Shown here piece by piece: positions 23,836 to 36,285 of a stretch of DNA of 64,000 nt. The DNA comes from Erythroxylum novogranatense. Taxonomy: Eukaryota > Streptophyta > Magnoliopsida > Malpighiales > Erythroxylaceae. The notes below the pieces were generated by a model that ran no database searches, was not told the DNA's origin, and saw only the letters and a program-made list of their open reading frames with translations. Numbering within the stretch: position 1 is the stretch's first letter; each line of letters starts with the position of its first letter. The position numbers and the translations under genes are program-made. The stretch is taken from contig CM057227.1 of NCBI GenBank assembly GCA_029891385.1, forward strand, positions 57,599,567-57,663,566, in the 5' to 3' direction.

Positions 23836-26800
23836 TTTCCTACTCTCATACATTCAGTCATAATTTCCATACATTCTGAAAAACATCATAATCACTTAAC
23901 GACAATTCAAGCCATTTACAAAATATTCCAAAACTCAATATTTACATAACAATATAACCGATGCAAAAACGGACCAAAAGTCTTCACATTCTTTCATCCG
24001 ATCTCCTGCTCGAAACCTGGAGATGGGGATGAAAGGGGGGTGAGCTCGAAAGCTCGTGGATAATATATTTATAAATTGAACAATAAGCGGAAAACTCATT
24101 TTCAAGAAGTTTGATATTTTTAAACATTTCACTTTTCAAACCGTTCATAAAACATTTCCAAAATCTCACATTTGCAAAATTTGTCTTCTCATTTCTCAAA
24201 ATTCTCAATTCCTTCTTATTTCATAATCAAATTTAAAAGCATGAATGCATCTCACATAGAAATGAATAAACGCACATAACAATGCTTTCCAAAGTAACAA
24301 ATAAAAAATACACAATATATCCAAGTGAATTGATGTTGGACCCCACACCCCACCCGTAGGTGTTTGGGGGTTATACCCCGGCGTGTGTTTGCGGGTTATA
24401 CCACGGCATCCAACACAAATTTCAAATCACATTTAATGGTTTGGGTCGATCCTAACAGAACGTACTACACTTTCCCGCATAGCGGTCCAGTGCAGTCGTG
24501 AAGGGAGTCCGAAATCGGAGCTCCATGCCACTAGCGGGCAGCCCGGAGAAGGCTATAAAATGCATAACATCTTTTCGTCCCACAGATGGGACCTGACCAA
24601 ACCCACATAACACATAATTCGGATTGCCCGAAGGCACTTTTCGAAAATCTTACCTTTCAAAATTTTCATATCAAAAGGTCACATAGTGTCATTACTTGAT
24701 ACTTTCACATAATCACATATCATACCAATTCATATAGCAAAACACGTTCAATCTCAAATCATGAATTTATATCACATATTAATTAAATCCATAACAATGA
24801 ATGCGATAATTTCTTGAAATCATAATCAGAATTTTTTTTTTCAAATTCACAAAGCACATTTTTTTTTCAATTGTCCAAATAATTCGGAACTAGCGAAATT
24901 CAAAAATCCTCGCTTTATTTTTCGTAAATTCATTTCAAAAATTTTTCAAACATACTTCTTAAACTTTCAATTTCACATGCTTAGCTTAAAATTCAACAAA
25001 TAAATATACTACCCACCTCAAATTATTGCCAGAAACTTGATCCTAGCTCCAATTGATCCTTGCTTCTTTCCTTCTTTCAATTAAAATCAACCTAAGCCAC
25101 AATCATTCAAATTCCACATTATAATTTGCATAATTCTCAAAATTAACTATCGGAAATTCATAATCATCATATTTCCAAGCTTTCTAAAACTAGAATTTCT
25201 AAAATCCCCAATTTCAAAAATTCGACCTAAACCAATACACTCAAATTCAATCTCATAAATAACTTAATTTTCAAAACTAACTTCACAATTCATCAATTCA
25301 CACTAATTCCAAAATATCTAGATCCTCAATTTCAAAATTCCCCAAATCTTAAAATTGGCCTAAACCAATTTATCCAAATTCAATACCATAAAATACAATT
25401 TCTTCAAAATTAACCTCATATTCTACAAACCCATATCATTATCTATAATTCTATACCAAAATTTCACAAAATTCTTAATTATAAAATTAAGCCTAAACCT
25501 TAATCAAATTTTCATCCAAAATTAAACCCAACCTAAAGCATATATTTCAAAATCAACTTCATAAATCACAAACCCATATCATTATCTATATTTCTCAATC
25601 AAAAATTCAACAAAATCTCAAAGTTGAAAATTTCCTACTCTCATACATTCAGTCATAATTTCCATACATTTTGAAAAACATCATAATCACTTAACGACAA
25701 TTCAAGCCATTTACAAAATATTCCAAAACTCAATATTTACATAACAATATAACCGATGCAAAAAGGACCAAAGTCTTCACATTCTTTCATCCGATCTCAC
25801 GTCGAAACACGGAGATGGGGATGAAAGGGGGGTGAGCTCGGAAGCTCGTGGATAATATATTTATAAATTGAACAATAAGCGGAAAACTTATTTTCAAGAA
25901 GTTTGATATTTTTAAACATTTCACTTTTCAAACCGTTCATAAAACATTTCCAAAATCTCACATTTGCAAAATTTGTCTTCTCATTTCTCAAAATTCTCAA
26001 TTCCTTCTTATTTCATAATCAAATTTAAAAGCATGAATGCATCTCACATAGAAATGAATAAACGCACATAACAATGCTTTCCAAAGTAACAAATAAAAAA
26101 TACACAACATATCCAAGTGAATTGATGTTGGACCCCACACCCCACCCGTAGGTGTTTGGGGGTTATACCCCAGCGTGTGTTTGCGGGTTATACCACGGCA
26201 TCCAACACAAATTCCAAATCACATTTAATGGTTTGGGTCGATCCTAACAGAACGTACTACACTTTCCCGCATAGCGGTCCAGTCTGATCGTGAAGGAGTC
26301 CGAAATCGAGCTCCATGCCACTAGCGGGCAGCCGGAGAAGGCTATAAAATGTAGACAGTGCTTTTCGTCCCACAGATGGGACCTGACCAAACCCACATAA
26401 CACATAATTCGGATTGCCCGAAGGCACTTTTCGAAAATCTTACCTTTCAAAATTTTCATATCAAAAGGTCACATAGTGTCATTACTTGATACTTTCACAT
26501 AATCACATATCATACCAATTCATATAGCAAAACACGTTCAATCTCAAATCATGAATTTATATCACATATTAATTAAATCCATAACAATGAATGCAGTAAT
26601 TTCTTCAAATCATAATCAGAATTTTTTTTTTCAAATTCACAAAGCACATTTTTTTTTCAATTGTCCAAATAATTCGGAACTAGCGAAATTCAAAAATCCT
26701 CGCTTTATTTTTCGTAAATTCATTTCAAAAAAATTTCAAACATACTTCTTAAACTTTCAATTTCACATGCTTAGCTTAAAATTCAACAAATAAATATACT

Positions 26801-27425
26801 ACCCACCTCGAATTATTGCCAGAAACTTGATCCTAGCTCCAATTGATCCTTGCTTCTTTCCTTCTTTCAATTAAAATCAACCTAAGCCACAATCATTCAA
26901 ATTCCACATTATAATTTGCATAATTCTCAAAATTAACTATCGGAAATTCATAATCATCATATTTCCAAGCTTTCTAAAACCAGAATTTTAAAATCCTCAA
27001 TTTCAAAAATTCGACCTAAACCAATACACTCAAATTCAATCTCATAAATAACTTAATTTTCAAAACTAACTTCACAATTCATCAATTCACACTAATTCCA
27101 AAATATCTACATCCTCAATTTCAAAATTCCCCAAATCTTAAAATTGGCCTAAACCAATTTATCCAAATTCAATACCATAAAATACAATTTCTTCAAAATT
27201 AACCTCATATTCTACAAACCCATATCATTATCTATAATTCTACACCAAAATTTCACAAAATTCTTAATTATAAAATTAAGCCTAAACCTTAATCAAATTT
27301 TCATCCAAAATTAAACCCAACCTAAAGCATATATTTCAAAATCAACTTCATAAATCACAAACCCATATCATTATCTATATTTCTCAATCAAAAATTCAAC
27401 AAAATCTCAAAGTTGAAAATTTTCT
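23836..27425. repeat. Tandem duplication of 1.8 kb inside E
   Basis: Bases from about 23836-25630 and 25631-27425 are near-identical copies offset by about 1795 bp. Both run from 'tttcctactctcatacattc' to 'caaagttgaaaa'. The junction occurs at a short 'aattt(t)c' similarity. A few clustered differences are seen at about 25795-25815, 26281-26312 and 26330-26360; elsewhere changes are rare. Removing one copy gives an LTR of about 4.55 kb. Confidence 0.92.
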
Positions 27426-28496
27426 CTTACCTCATTTCTCCACCAAATTCGAATTTTCTTGGTTCCTTAGGAAGCTCTCATCATTCTCCACTCTTTTCCT
27501 TCTTGGAAAGATCCCAAAAGCCTTAAGAATTGAGTAGAAAATTAAAGCTTACCTTTCTCCCTCTTCTTTTCTCCATACTGAAACTTCTCCACTCTTCTTT
27601 CTCCTTCTTCTTCTCATTTTCTTCTTTTCTTATGATTTTACAGCCACTTTCGTGGCTTTATTATGCCAAAAACGACATCACCATATGTGTTTCATTAAAT
27701 GATGGTTAATTGACCATTTTACCCTCCATTCAAAGCTTAAAGTCATGCTTACTTGCGGGTTGATTCGTACTATCAAGATGAAGGAATTTGTCTAAACTTT
27801 CTTCTAGAGAAATGTTCCTGTCAATCATACGAATCCAACGCCACTGACCGAGCTCAATTCAGATAACTACATCAAAAGTTATGCGTAAAACAGTTCGGGT
27901 ATATCCACATTCTAACATATTTTCCATGTACGATTATTTCCGTCCAAAAGTTAACATTCTTAATCCCAAAATTGAAACTCAATGTCTCCATAACAGTTGT
28001 AGCCTTATGTCTCTAGTTTAATTCAAAACAAGAATCATCTCATTTCGATTCCCAGATCAAAAGTTATGCTCAAAATACTCCCAGGTGTTCCTAATCCAAA
28101 AATTTCACCCTAATCCGAACTTAAATTCAGAAATTAAAAGTCTTAGGGGCAAAATTGACATTTCATGTCTTCATATGATTTGTAGCCCCTTCTCTTATCT
28201 TTATTTCGCCTCAAGAATCACTTCAATCGGATCTCTACCGATCCCGAATTTCACAAAAAACTGAACTATGCTCGGAAAATTTCCCTACTCATTTTGATTA
28301 AATTAATCACCATTAATTTAATCTCAAAAATTCACAAATTTCTATGAGGATGTAGATAATTGTCTTAGGAATCCAACGCCGTAAGAATCGACTAAATCGG
28401 ATGTCGGACGGAAAAGATATAAGCAAAATAGTGAACAAAGGTCAAATTTGTGAAAGGAGGCTAACAAAAGAATCAAAACTAGTAGCTTTGGAGAAA

Positions 28497-28620
28497 CAAA
28501 ACGCGTCGTCGCACCAAACGCCAAGGTGCTGCTGGCGTGGCGCGAGGTCGCCCTGGCGATGCGTCGCTAGGGCGACGCTCGCCGTCACCAGGGCGATGCG
28601 TCGCCCTAGCGACGGGGGGT
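28497..28620. repeat. CG-rich modular cluster in E
   Basis: A sharp GC island in AT-rich DNA, built from short direct and inverted modules such as gcgatgcgtcgc and ctagggcgac. It lies about 0.84 kb from the 5' end of E read on its own strand, similar to the cluster position in the LTR of C. The ORFs crossing it are composition artefacts. Confidence 0.8.
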
Positions 28621-29902
28621 ACTTCATTTTCCTCTATTTTTTTTCACATAAAATCTAAAACTTTCGAAATTCATAACTCTTAATCCCGAACTCCAATTTT
28701 GACAAACTTAGTCTCTATAGAAAGCTTAAAGGAAGCTCTACATCTTCCATGAAGGACATAAAAATCAATTTGACTCCTACGGGAGTCCATTTTCCGGTCA
28801 AAGATACTATCCTCTAATAATCATGCTAAAACCACAATATAAACTTGTAAAAATCATAACTTATTTTTCTGAGATCGAAAAATTGCATACTTTATATCGA
28901 AATAAAGAACAAAACAAACCCTTCAATTTTGATGAAGAACATCAAAACTCAATTAACCTATAACTAGGTTAATTTCTTAGTCAAAGTCATACTTAAAGTC
29001 AAAAGTCAATGTTAGCACACATAAACTTTGACTGAGCATAACTTTCACTCCTGATATCCAAAAATTGCAAACTTTATGTCTACAGAAAGCTCTTCACATA
29101 ATCTACAAGTTTTCAGAAGACCATTTTATCAAATTTTACCTAAATCAAAAGTCAACTCTCAAAGTCAAACATTCTCTCTCTAAAAAGTCAAACTTTCTAA
29201 ATTCTTCAAATTTTCACACTTTTTCTTTTTAATTCTTGCTATTTAACTTCATTTCAATCAACTCAACCACTTTCCTCTCATAATCCATATAAATTCATTC
29301 AAATATCAAATTCCTCTAACCGAAACAATTCTTTTCTCCTACATTTTTCTTAAATTCATCACATTTCCTTAAATCCATTCTCATTCTCACCAATTCTTTC
29401 TCCGTTTAAATTCATTTTAATATTTCTAATTTTCATCAAAAGTTCGGGGTCCAACACATTTTATTCATTGCTCTTCCTTGTAGGTTTAAGGAGTTAAAGG
29501 AAAAGAGGAAAAGAAAAAGAAAGGAAAAATAAGAAGAAGAGAAAAGAAGAAGAGGAGAAAGTCGTAGGAGAGGAGAAGAAGAAGAGAAAAGAGGAAGCTA
29601 GGTTTAAGGAGTTTTCCGACAGATTTGAAGCTTTCTTCAGGTAAGTTAAACTCTTCTACTCTTGTTTGGGTTGAATCAAACCCTAGATTTGTATGGATTG
29701 AGTAGAAATCGTTGGTTTAGGGTTTATGGTGAAACTTTGGTAGATTTGCATGGGTTGTTGTGTTGTTGATGTTTTTGGTGTTAGAATGAGTTTAGAATGG
29801 AAGTATAGAGCTTGATTCAAGAGTTAGATGTGTTGTAGTTAAGAAAGGGAAGGATTTAAGGTTGAAAATGGCGGAAATCTGGGCGGGAGTCGATTCTCCC
29901 GT

Positions 29903-30000
29903 CTGCACGTCGCGACATGCGTGAGACCGTACGCCGCGACGTGCGAAGGGAGCCGCACGTCGCGAAGTGTCGAGCCGCAGGCCGCTCGTCGCGGCGAGCC
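29903..30000. repeat. CG-rich palindromic module cluster, left LTR of C
   Basis: About four imperfect modules of the type ccgcacgtcgcgacgtgc separated by short linkers. The copies here carry C-to-T and G-to-A type changes compared with the right LTR (gcacgtcgcgacatgc against gcacgtcgcgacgtgc). No coding content despite an ORF crossing it. Confidence 0.85.
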
Positions 30001-31414
30001 CAAATTTTTCCAGCAATGATGTTTTTAGAGTTTTGATCATATCTTTTGCTACATAAGTCCTTTTGAGGTGATTTTTGAGGCGTTGTAAACTAGAGACATA
30101 GATTTACAAGTTTTGTGAAGTAATGAAGTTATGAATCAGTTTCTAAGAATATGGAATTTCGGATGGAGGTTAAGAATGGAAATATTGTTTCAGCATGAAT
30201 TATTATATGGGATTTTTTGTTCTTATTTTTAGGAGATCAAGTGAGGCAAGAGGATCAAGAGGCTCAAGAGGAAACTCATTCCTAGGCAAGAACAAGCAAG
30301 GAAATCAGGTGGGTTCATGTTTATAATAGAGTAAATAAGTCACTCGTTGTTTTGTTTAAATCAAGAAAGAGTTAATGCATTTAAATTGCATCATCACGAT
30401 TGCATTACATACTATTATGAATGATTATAGGTTGTTGTATGATTTGCATTCATGAATTATGAAAAGAATTCCAAAAAGGGGTTTTTCTCCTTTCATGAAT
30501 ACATGTACATGAAATCATGTTTTACGAAGTATATGACAAGCAAGATTACAAGCAAGTTTACAAGCAAGTGCCAGTTTGGCAAACAAGTTTACAAGAACAT
30601 GAATCATGCATATTTATGTGGGTTTGCGGTGTCCCTCACAAATAGTCAAGTGCACATTGACTCACGAAAAGGCTTCTCCCGCCTGCTCGATAGTGGCACA
30701 GGGTTTCTCACAAGGATTCCCTCACGAAACTACGTCTACACATCAACATTTCGATGGCATGTGTAGTACGTCATGAACCAGGGACAACCCAAACCATTAT
30801 GTTATGTTATGTGTTTATGATTTGTTGTTATGTGTCATGCATCACGAATTGTTTAAGAATCAAGCATTTTCAAGATAATGACTCATGCATGTTCAATTAC
30901 TATGATTTCAGCAAGTACCACGACAATGAGTTATTTTTGAATACTTTTGCTTATTGCTATATTATAAATATGTTCCCACGAGCTTTATAGCATACCCCCT
31001 CTAATCTCCCCCATTCGGTGTGAAAGCGGGAGATCGAGTGAGTCACTGATTCTGGCAAAGACTCCATTTTGTTATGTTTTTTAATTTCAATACTATATCT
31101 TGGAATTCAAGACTTTGGTTACACTTCAAGTATTATTGGTTCAAGAGTATTTTGTATTTTTGGCTCTTGAACTCAAAGTTGTAATTTGGTTTGAGATGTT
31201 CTTAAAGCTTTATGAAACTCATCTTTTGGAGTATGAATTATGGATTTGTTGTTTAAATCACATGAAAGCAGGTTTCAAGTTTGTTTCATGTGGGCCCATC
31301 GAGTTTCCGAGGGTCGTTTTTCGAAATTGTTTAATTAACAGGTTTCATCCCACGCATACAGTATCACACTCTCATGTCCAATGTTGGGCTCCGACAGCGG
31401 GGTCCAACATGTTG

Positions 31415-31426
31415 TGGTATCAGAGC
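31415..31426 (+). other. Primer-binding site of element C
   Basis: TGGTATCAGAGC, five bases after the LTR end, complementary to the 3' end of initiator tRNA-Met, the primer common in chromoviruses. Confidence 0.92.
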
Positions 31427-31582
31427 GCCTAGGTTTTTGATCTAGGACTGCATGACATTGCTTTCAAGAAATAATTTTCATTGTTTTACACGTGCATTGT
31501 TTTACACGATAGGAACTGTTTTTGCATATTTTGAAACTTGTCTTACTTGAACTAAAGTTTTCAATGGTTTTCTATTCATGGA

Positions 31583-34500
31583 GTGAACATTCCACCTCGA
31601 AGGAGAACTCGGGGAGCTATGACTCGATCTCATTCTCGTCAGGGGAGTACGAATGAATCCCATATTCTTCAAGATGCTGGGACACATTCTGTTCCGATTT
31701 CAGAGGCACCTAGTTTGCAGCAAGAAGTGCCTCCACCGCCTCCTCTTATACCTCAGGGAACTCCCATAGATTCGAGTTTCTTTCAGGCCTTTGTTAAGGC
31801 TTTCACGTATGCCATGGGTCAGAGATCGCAGATGCCGATGCAAGCTCCAGTAGACAGGAGTGGACAGTATGATAAGCTCCGGAAGTTTGGGGCTGTGGAT
31901 TTCAGTGGGATGACAAATCCAGAAGAGGTAGAAGCTTGGTTGAAGAGGACCGAGAGGGTTCTAGTTCAGATGAGATGCTCAGATGAGGACAAGCTAGATT
32001 ATGCAGTTAGTTTGTTGCAGGGAGATGCACTGCATTGGTGGGAAACAGTGCCTCACAGTCAAGTTGTTCCTGCGGTGCTGACATGGAGGGATTTTGTGGA
32101 AGTGTTCAGAAAGAAGTATCTCTTCAGGGTTTATGTGCAGGATAAGGCCAGGGAATTCCTGAATCTTATGCAGAGGGACATGAGTGTGAGCGAGTATGAG
32201 CTGAAGTTCACACAGCTTTCCCATTATGCAGCCAATATTGTGGCAACAGAGGAAGACAAGGTCTTCATTTGGGGATCAGGGAGAAAGTCCTGATTCACAA
32301 TTTCTGTGACTACCAGCAGCTGGTGGATGCTGCTCTCCAGGCTGAGAAACTGGAGAATATCATAAATGAAGCGAACAAGAAGAGGAAGATCAGGGAGCAG
32401 ACTTTCAGGAAGGGTACTAGTGCTCCAATGCCTGAGAGGAGCTCTTACAGTCAGAGTGAAGTGGGTAGCAGTGGGGCTACCAGGAGCAAGCAGGTGAGGG
32501 CAGTATCAAGGTAAGCCTCTAATGTGGGAGGCACCGGTAGAGCTGGAAGAAGCTGGTTCACCCATCCCTTATGTGACCAGTGTGGGAAACATCACCAGGG
32601 AGAGTGCTTCAGGTCACTTGGAGTTTGTTTTAGATGCAGAGAGAAGGGACATATAGCCAAGAATTGTCCACAGGCACCGAGACAAGAGAGGTCGCAGTTT
32701 CAAGCTCCAAGGCGTGCAGAAACAGTGGGAACCAAGCCAGTTACTGAGGTAGGCAGCTATGGGACTGTAAGGAAGGCTGTTCCTCCAGGAAGGCCAAGGG
32801 GTCAGGTGCCGGCAAGAGTGTTTTCCATGACCAGGGAGGAAGCTGCAGCCGCACCTGAGGTTGTCACGGGTATGGCTCGATTATATGATTCAGCAGTATT
32901 TGTTTTGATTGATTCTGGTTCCACGCATTCATTTGTTTCTGTAAGCATAGCATTGCATGGTGTGAATTCTGTGCCTTTGGATAGGCCTTTGATTGTTAGT
33001 ACTCCTCTAGGGAGGAATTTGATGGTCAGTCAGGTGTATGAGCAGTGTGAGCTCTTCATTGATGGTGCTAGATTGGTAGTGGACTTACTACCGCTAGACC
33101 TTAGAGGGTTAGATGTTATCCTGGGGATGGATACCATGGAGAAGTATCTGGCCAAGCTAGATTGTGATCGAAAAGAGGTAGAGTTTGATCTGGGCAATGG
33201 TGAGAAGGTGATCTTCAAAGGGGACAGGAAGATACCATCACCAAGATCGATTTCAGCTATGTTAGCTGAAAGGATGATGGGCCAAGGGTATGAAGCTTTC
33301 TTGGCGCATGTTGTGGATGCCGATGTGCATGAAGGGAAGTTAGAGGACTTTTCGATTGTGACAGAGTTTCCAGATGTCTTCCCAGATGAGTTACCAAGTT
33401 TGCCGTCGGTGAGGGAAATCGAGTTTGCCATTGACTTGATTCCCAGAACCGCGCCAATCTCTAAACGCACTTACAGGATGGCTCCAGCTGAGTTGAGGGA
33501 GCTTAAGGAACAGTTGGAGGAACTGTTAGAGAAGGGGTATGTCAGGCCGAGTTCGTCTCCTTGGGGAGCACCGGTTCTGTTTGTTAAGAAGAAGGATGGA
33601 TCATGGCGGATGTGCATTAACTATCGGAAACTCAACAAGGTGACAGTTAAGAACAAGTATCCATTGCCACGGATTGATGATCTATTTGACCAGCTGTAGG
33701 GAGCAAGGGTTTTCTCCAAGATCGATCTCAGGTCAGGCTATCATCAGCTCAGAATCAAGGAGTCTGATTTAAGCAAGACAGCATTCAGGACCCGTTATGG
33801 GCATTATGAGTTTTAGTTATGCCATTCGAACGACCAATGCTCCACCGCTTTCATGGATCTTATGAATAGGGTCTTCAAGGAGTTTCTGGATCAGTTTGTC
33901 ATAGTGTTTATAGATGACATTCTGGTGTATTCTAAGAGTGAAGAAGAGCATGAGGAGCATCTCAGGATTGTATTGCAGACTCTTAGGGAGAGAGAGCTTT
34001 AAGCCAAGTTCAGCAAGTGTGAGTTTTGGCTTCATGAGGTGACTTTCCTTGGACATGTGATTTCGCAGAATTGTGTACATGTTGATCCGAGGAAAGTTGA
34101 AGCAGTAGTGAATTGGCATACACCCAAGACAGCGACAGAAGTGAGGAGTTTTTTGGGTCTGGCAGGTTACTACAGGAGGTTTGTAGAAGGATTCTCTATA
34201 GTAGCTGCCCCGATGACCAAGCTATTGAGGAAAAATTAGAAGTTTATCTGGACTGATGAATGCCAGAAGAGCTTTGAAGAGCTCAAGCTCAAACTGACAA
34301 GCGCTCCAGTGCTGATTTTGCCTTCTGATGATGAGGGCTATACAGTGTACAGTGATGCCTCGAGAAAGGGTCTAGGTTGTGTATTGATGCAAGGAGACAG
34401 GGTGATAGCTTATGCTTCAAGGCAACTGAAGCAGTATGAGTTGAATTATCCGACTCATGACTTGGAGTTGGCAGCAATGATCTTTGCCTTGAAGATTTGG

Positions 34501-36255
34501 AGGCATTATCTTTATGGGGTTCAGACAAGGATCTTTACTGATCACAAGAGTCTCAAGTACTTACTGAGCCAGAAGGAACTGAATTTGAGACAGAGAAGGT
34601 GGATTGATTTGCTCAAGGATTATGATTTGTTGATTGAGTACCATCCAGGTAAAGCGAATGTAGTGGCTGATGCTTTAAGCAGGAAGTCTTCTATTGCCCA
34701 TGTTCAGACAGTTTACCTTCCTTTATTGGAAGAGATGGCCAAGCTTAAGATAAGCTTGAAGCAGGAGGAACCAAATTGCCTTCTAGCTAATTTCAGAGTA
34801 AGGCCTATACTCAGGGAGAAGGTTAAAGAGTTACAGGCACAGGATGTAGATTTGAGCAAGCTTCGGGAGGAAATTCAGAATGGTAAAGTTTCTGGAGTAG
34901 TAGTGAGAGATGATGGACTCATGACAGTGGGGGACAGGCTTTGCATTCCAGACAGCAGGGAGGTTAAGGATGAGATTTTGGATGAGGCATATAATGCGCC
35001 TTATGCCATGCACCCAGGTCGTACCAGGATGTACAGAGATTCGAGAGAGCATTTCTGGTGGAAGGGCATGAAGAGGGATGTAGCAGAGTATGTCAGTAAG
35101 TGTCTCGTGTGTCAGCAAGTTAAGGCTGAATACCAGGCGCCTTCAGGCAAGTTAAGGCCATTGTCCATTCCTGAGTGGAAGTGGCAAAGAGTAACCATGG
35201 ATTTTTTGATGGGTTTGCCTAAGACCAGTAGGAAGCATGATGTCATATGGGTTATTGTGGATCGGTTGACGAGGTCAGCCCATTTTCTGGCAATCAAGCA
35301 GACTGATTCGTTGCATGTGCTAGCCAAGAAGTACATTGATGAGGTATTAAGGTTGCATGGAATTCCAGATTCTATAGTTTCTGACAGGGATCCTCGGTTC
35401 ACTTCGAGATTTTGGGGAAGCTTGCAGGAAGCTTTAGGTACTAAGCTGCATCTTAGTGGGGCATTTCACCCTCAGACGGATGGTCAATCTGAGAGGACCA
35501 TTCAGACACTTGAGGGAATGCTCAGGACATGTGTGTTGGATTTCAAGGGAGCTTGGGATGAGCATTTGCCATTGGTCGAATTTGCTGACAATAATTCGTA
35601 CCATTCGAACATTCAGATGGCTCCATATGAGGCATTGTATAGAAGGAGGTGTAGAACTCCGATATGTTGGGATGAAGAAGGAGAGAGGAAACTGGTAGGA
35701 CCAGAGTTGATTCAGATGACGATGGATAAAGTCAATCTGGTTAAGCAGCGGCTGAAAGCAGCGGCTCGAGATAGGATGAAGAGTTACACTGATGCTCATC
35801 AGAAGGAGATGGAATATGAAGTTGGTGAGAAAGTGTTTCTCAAGACGTCTCCTTGGAAGGGGGTATTGAGGTTTGGTAAGAAAGGCAAGTTAAGTCCAAG
35901 GTATGTAGGTCCGTATGAGATTCTTGAGAGGATCGGACCTCTAGCTTACAGGTTGGCGTTGCCGCCAGAGTTGTCTCAGATTCATGATGTCTTTCATGTT
36001 TCCATGCTGAGAAGGTACAGATCAGATCCTTCTCATGTCATTCAGGTTTCAGAGGTTCAGTTGAGAGACGACTTGAGTTATGAGGAAATTCCAGTAGCGA
36101 TCTTGGACACCAAGAAAAAGGTCCTCAAAAACAAGACAGTTCAACTAGTTAAGGTTCTGTGGAGGAACCATTCAGTGGAAGAAGCCACGTGGGAACCATT
36201 GGACACTATGAAGGAGAAGTATCCAGGTCTCTTCAATGATTCAGGTAAATTTTGA
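31583..36255 (+). pseudogene. gag-pol: Gag-pol polyprotein of element C with chromodomain, broken
   Basis: One long frame encodes particle, copying and integration functions. Gag (retrotrans_gag) covers about 31860-32350 with WWETV and EYELKFTQLSHYA; zinc knuckle [14 protein letters not shown] is at 32626-32667. Protease Asp is in IDSGSTHSF (32911). Reverse transcriptase runs about 33430-34000 with the FIDD catalytic box at 33907-33918. RNase H begins with [10 protein letters not shown] (about 34340). Integrase has a zinc finger (HPGRT at 35011, CLVC at 35101) and catalytic Asp 35200, Asp 35383, Glu 35491 (D-x35-E). A chromodomain occupies about 36060-36240 and would guide insertion by binding histone marks. 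A one-base deletion near 32268 shifts gag; stops lie at 32512, 33697, 33814, 34000 and 34237. A local frame scramble near 33820 removes the motif before the catalytic box. Confidence 0.93.
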
Positions 36256-36271
36256 GGACGAAATTTCTTTT

Positions 36272-36285
36272 AAGAGGGGGAGAAA
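36272..36285 (+). other. Polypurine tract of element C
   Basis: AAGAGGGGGAGAAA directly abuts the right LTR, the expected plus-strand priming site. Confidence 0.9.

Larger units (their letters stand above)
23109..29456 (-). mobile_element. Element E: oversized solo LTR of a gypsy relative, reversed
   Basis: Flanked by the 5-bp duplication cattt (23104-23108 and 29457-29461). Its ends are TG...CA. On the minus strand it starts TGTTGGACCCCGAAC and ends GGATCGGGTCCCAACA, close to the LTR ends of C. A segment near 24431-24471 (minus strand: gtgtagtacgt ... cgacccaaaccatta) matches a segment of the C LTR near 30760-30800, so it belongs to a related family but inserted in the opposite direction. 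No primer site, polypurine tract or coding frame is visible across 6348 bp. A solo LTR left after LTR-LTR recombination is the simplest reading; a non-autonomous large derivative is the alternative. Confidence 0.75.
22877..31409 (+). repeat. Left LTR of element C, interrupted by E
   Basis: The LTR starts TGTTGGGCCCCAAATTTG and ends GGGGTCCAACA. It is split into 22877-23108 and 29462-31409 by element E. Its joined length is about 2180 bp against 2234 bp for the right LTR. It contains a purine-only-like tract (about 29490-29595) and a CG-rich palindromic cluster (29903-30000). ORFs inside it, for example 30754-30990, recur in the right LTR only because LTRs are copies. Confidence 0.93.

Noticed and set aside
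28401..30040. ORFs crossing the CG-rich clusters (28401-28658, 29792-30040, 36918-37133)
   Set aside because: They follow the short-repeat composition, have no family features and lie in LTR sequence. Long open frames are expected in GC-rich repeats.
30452..31432. ORFs conserved between about 30.5-31.4 kb and 37.6-38.4 kb
   Set aside because: They lie in the two LTRs of element C. Conservation is due to LTR identity, not protein selection.
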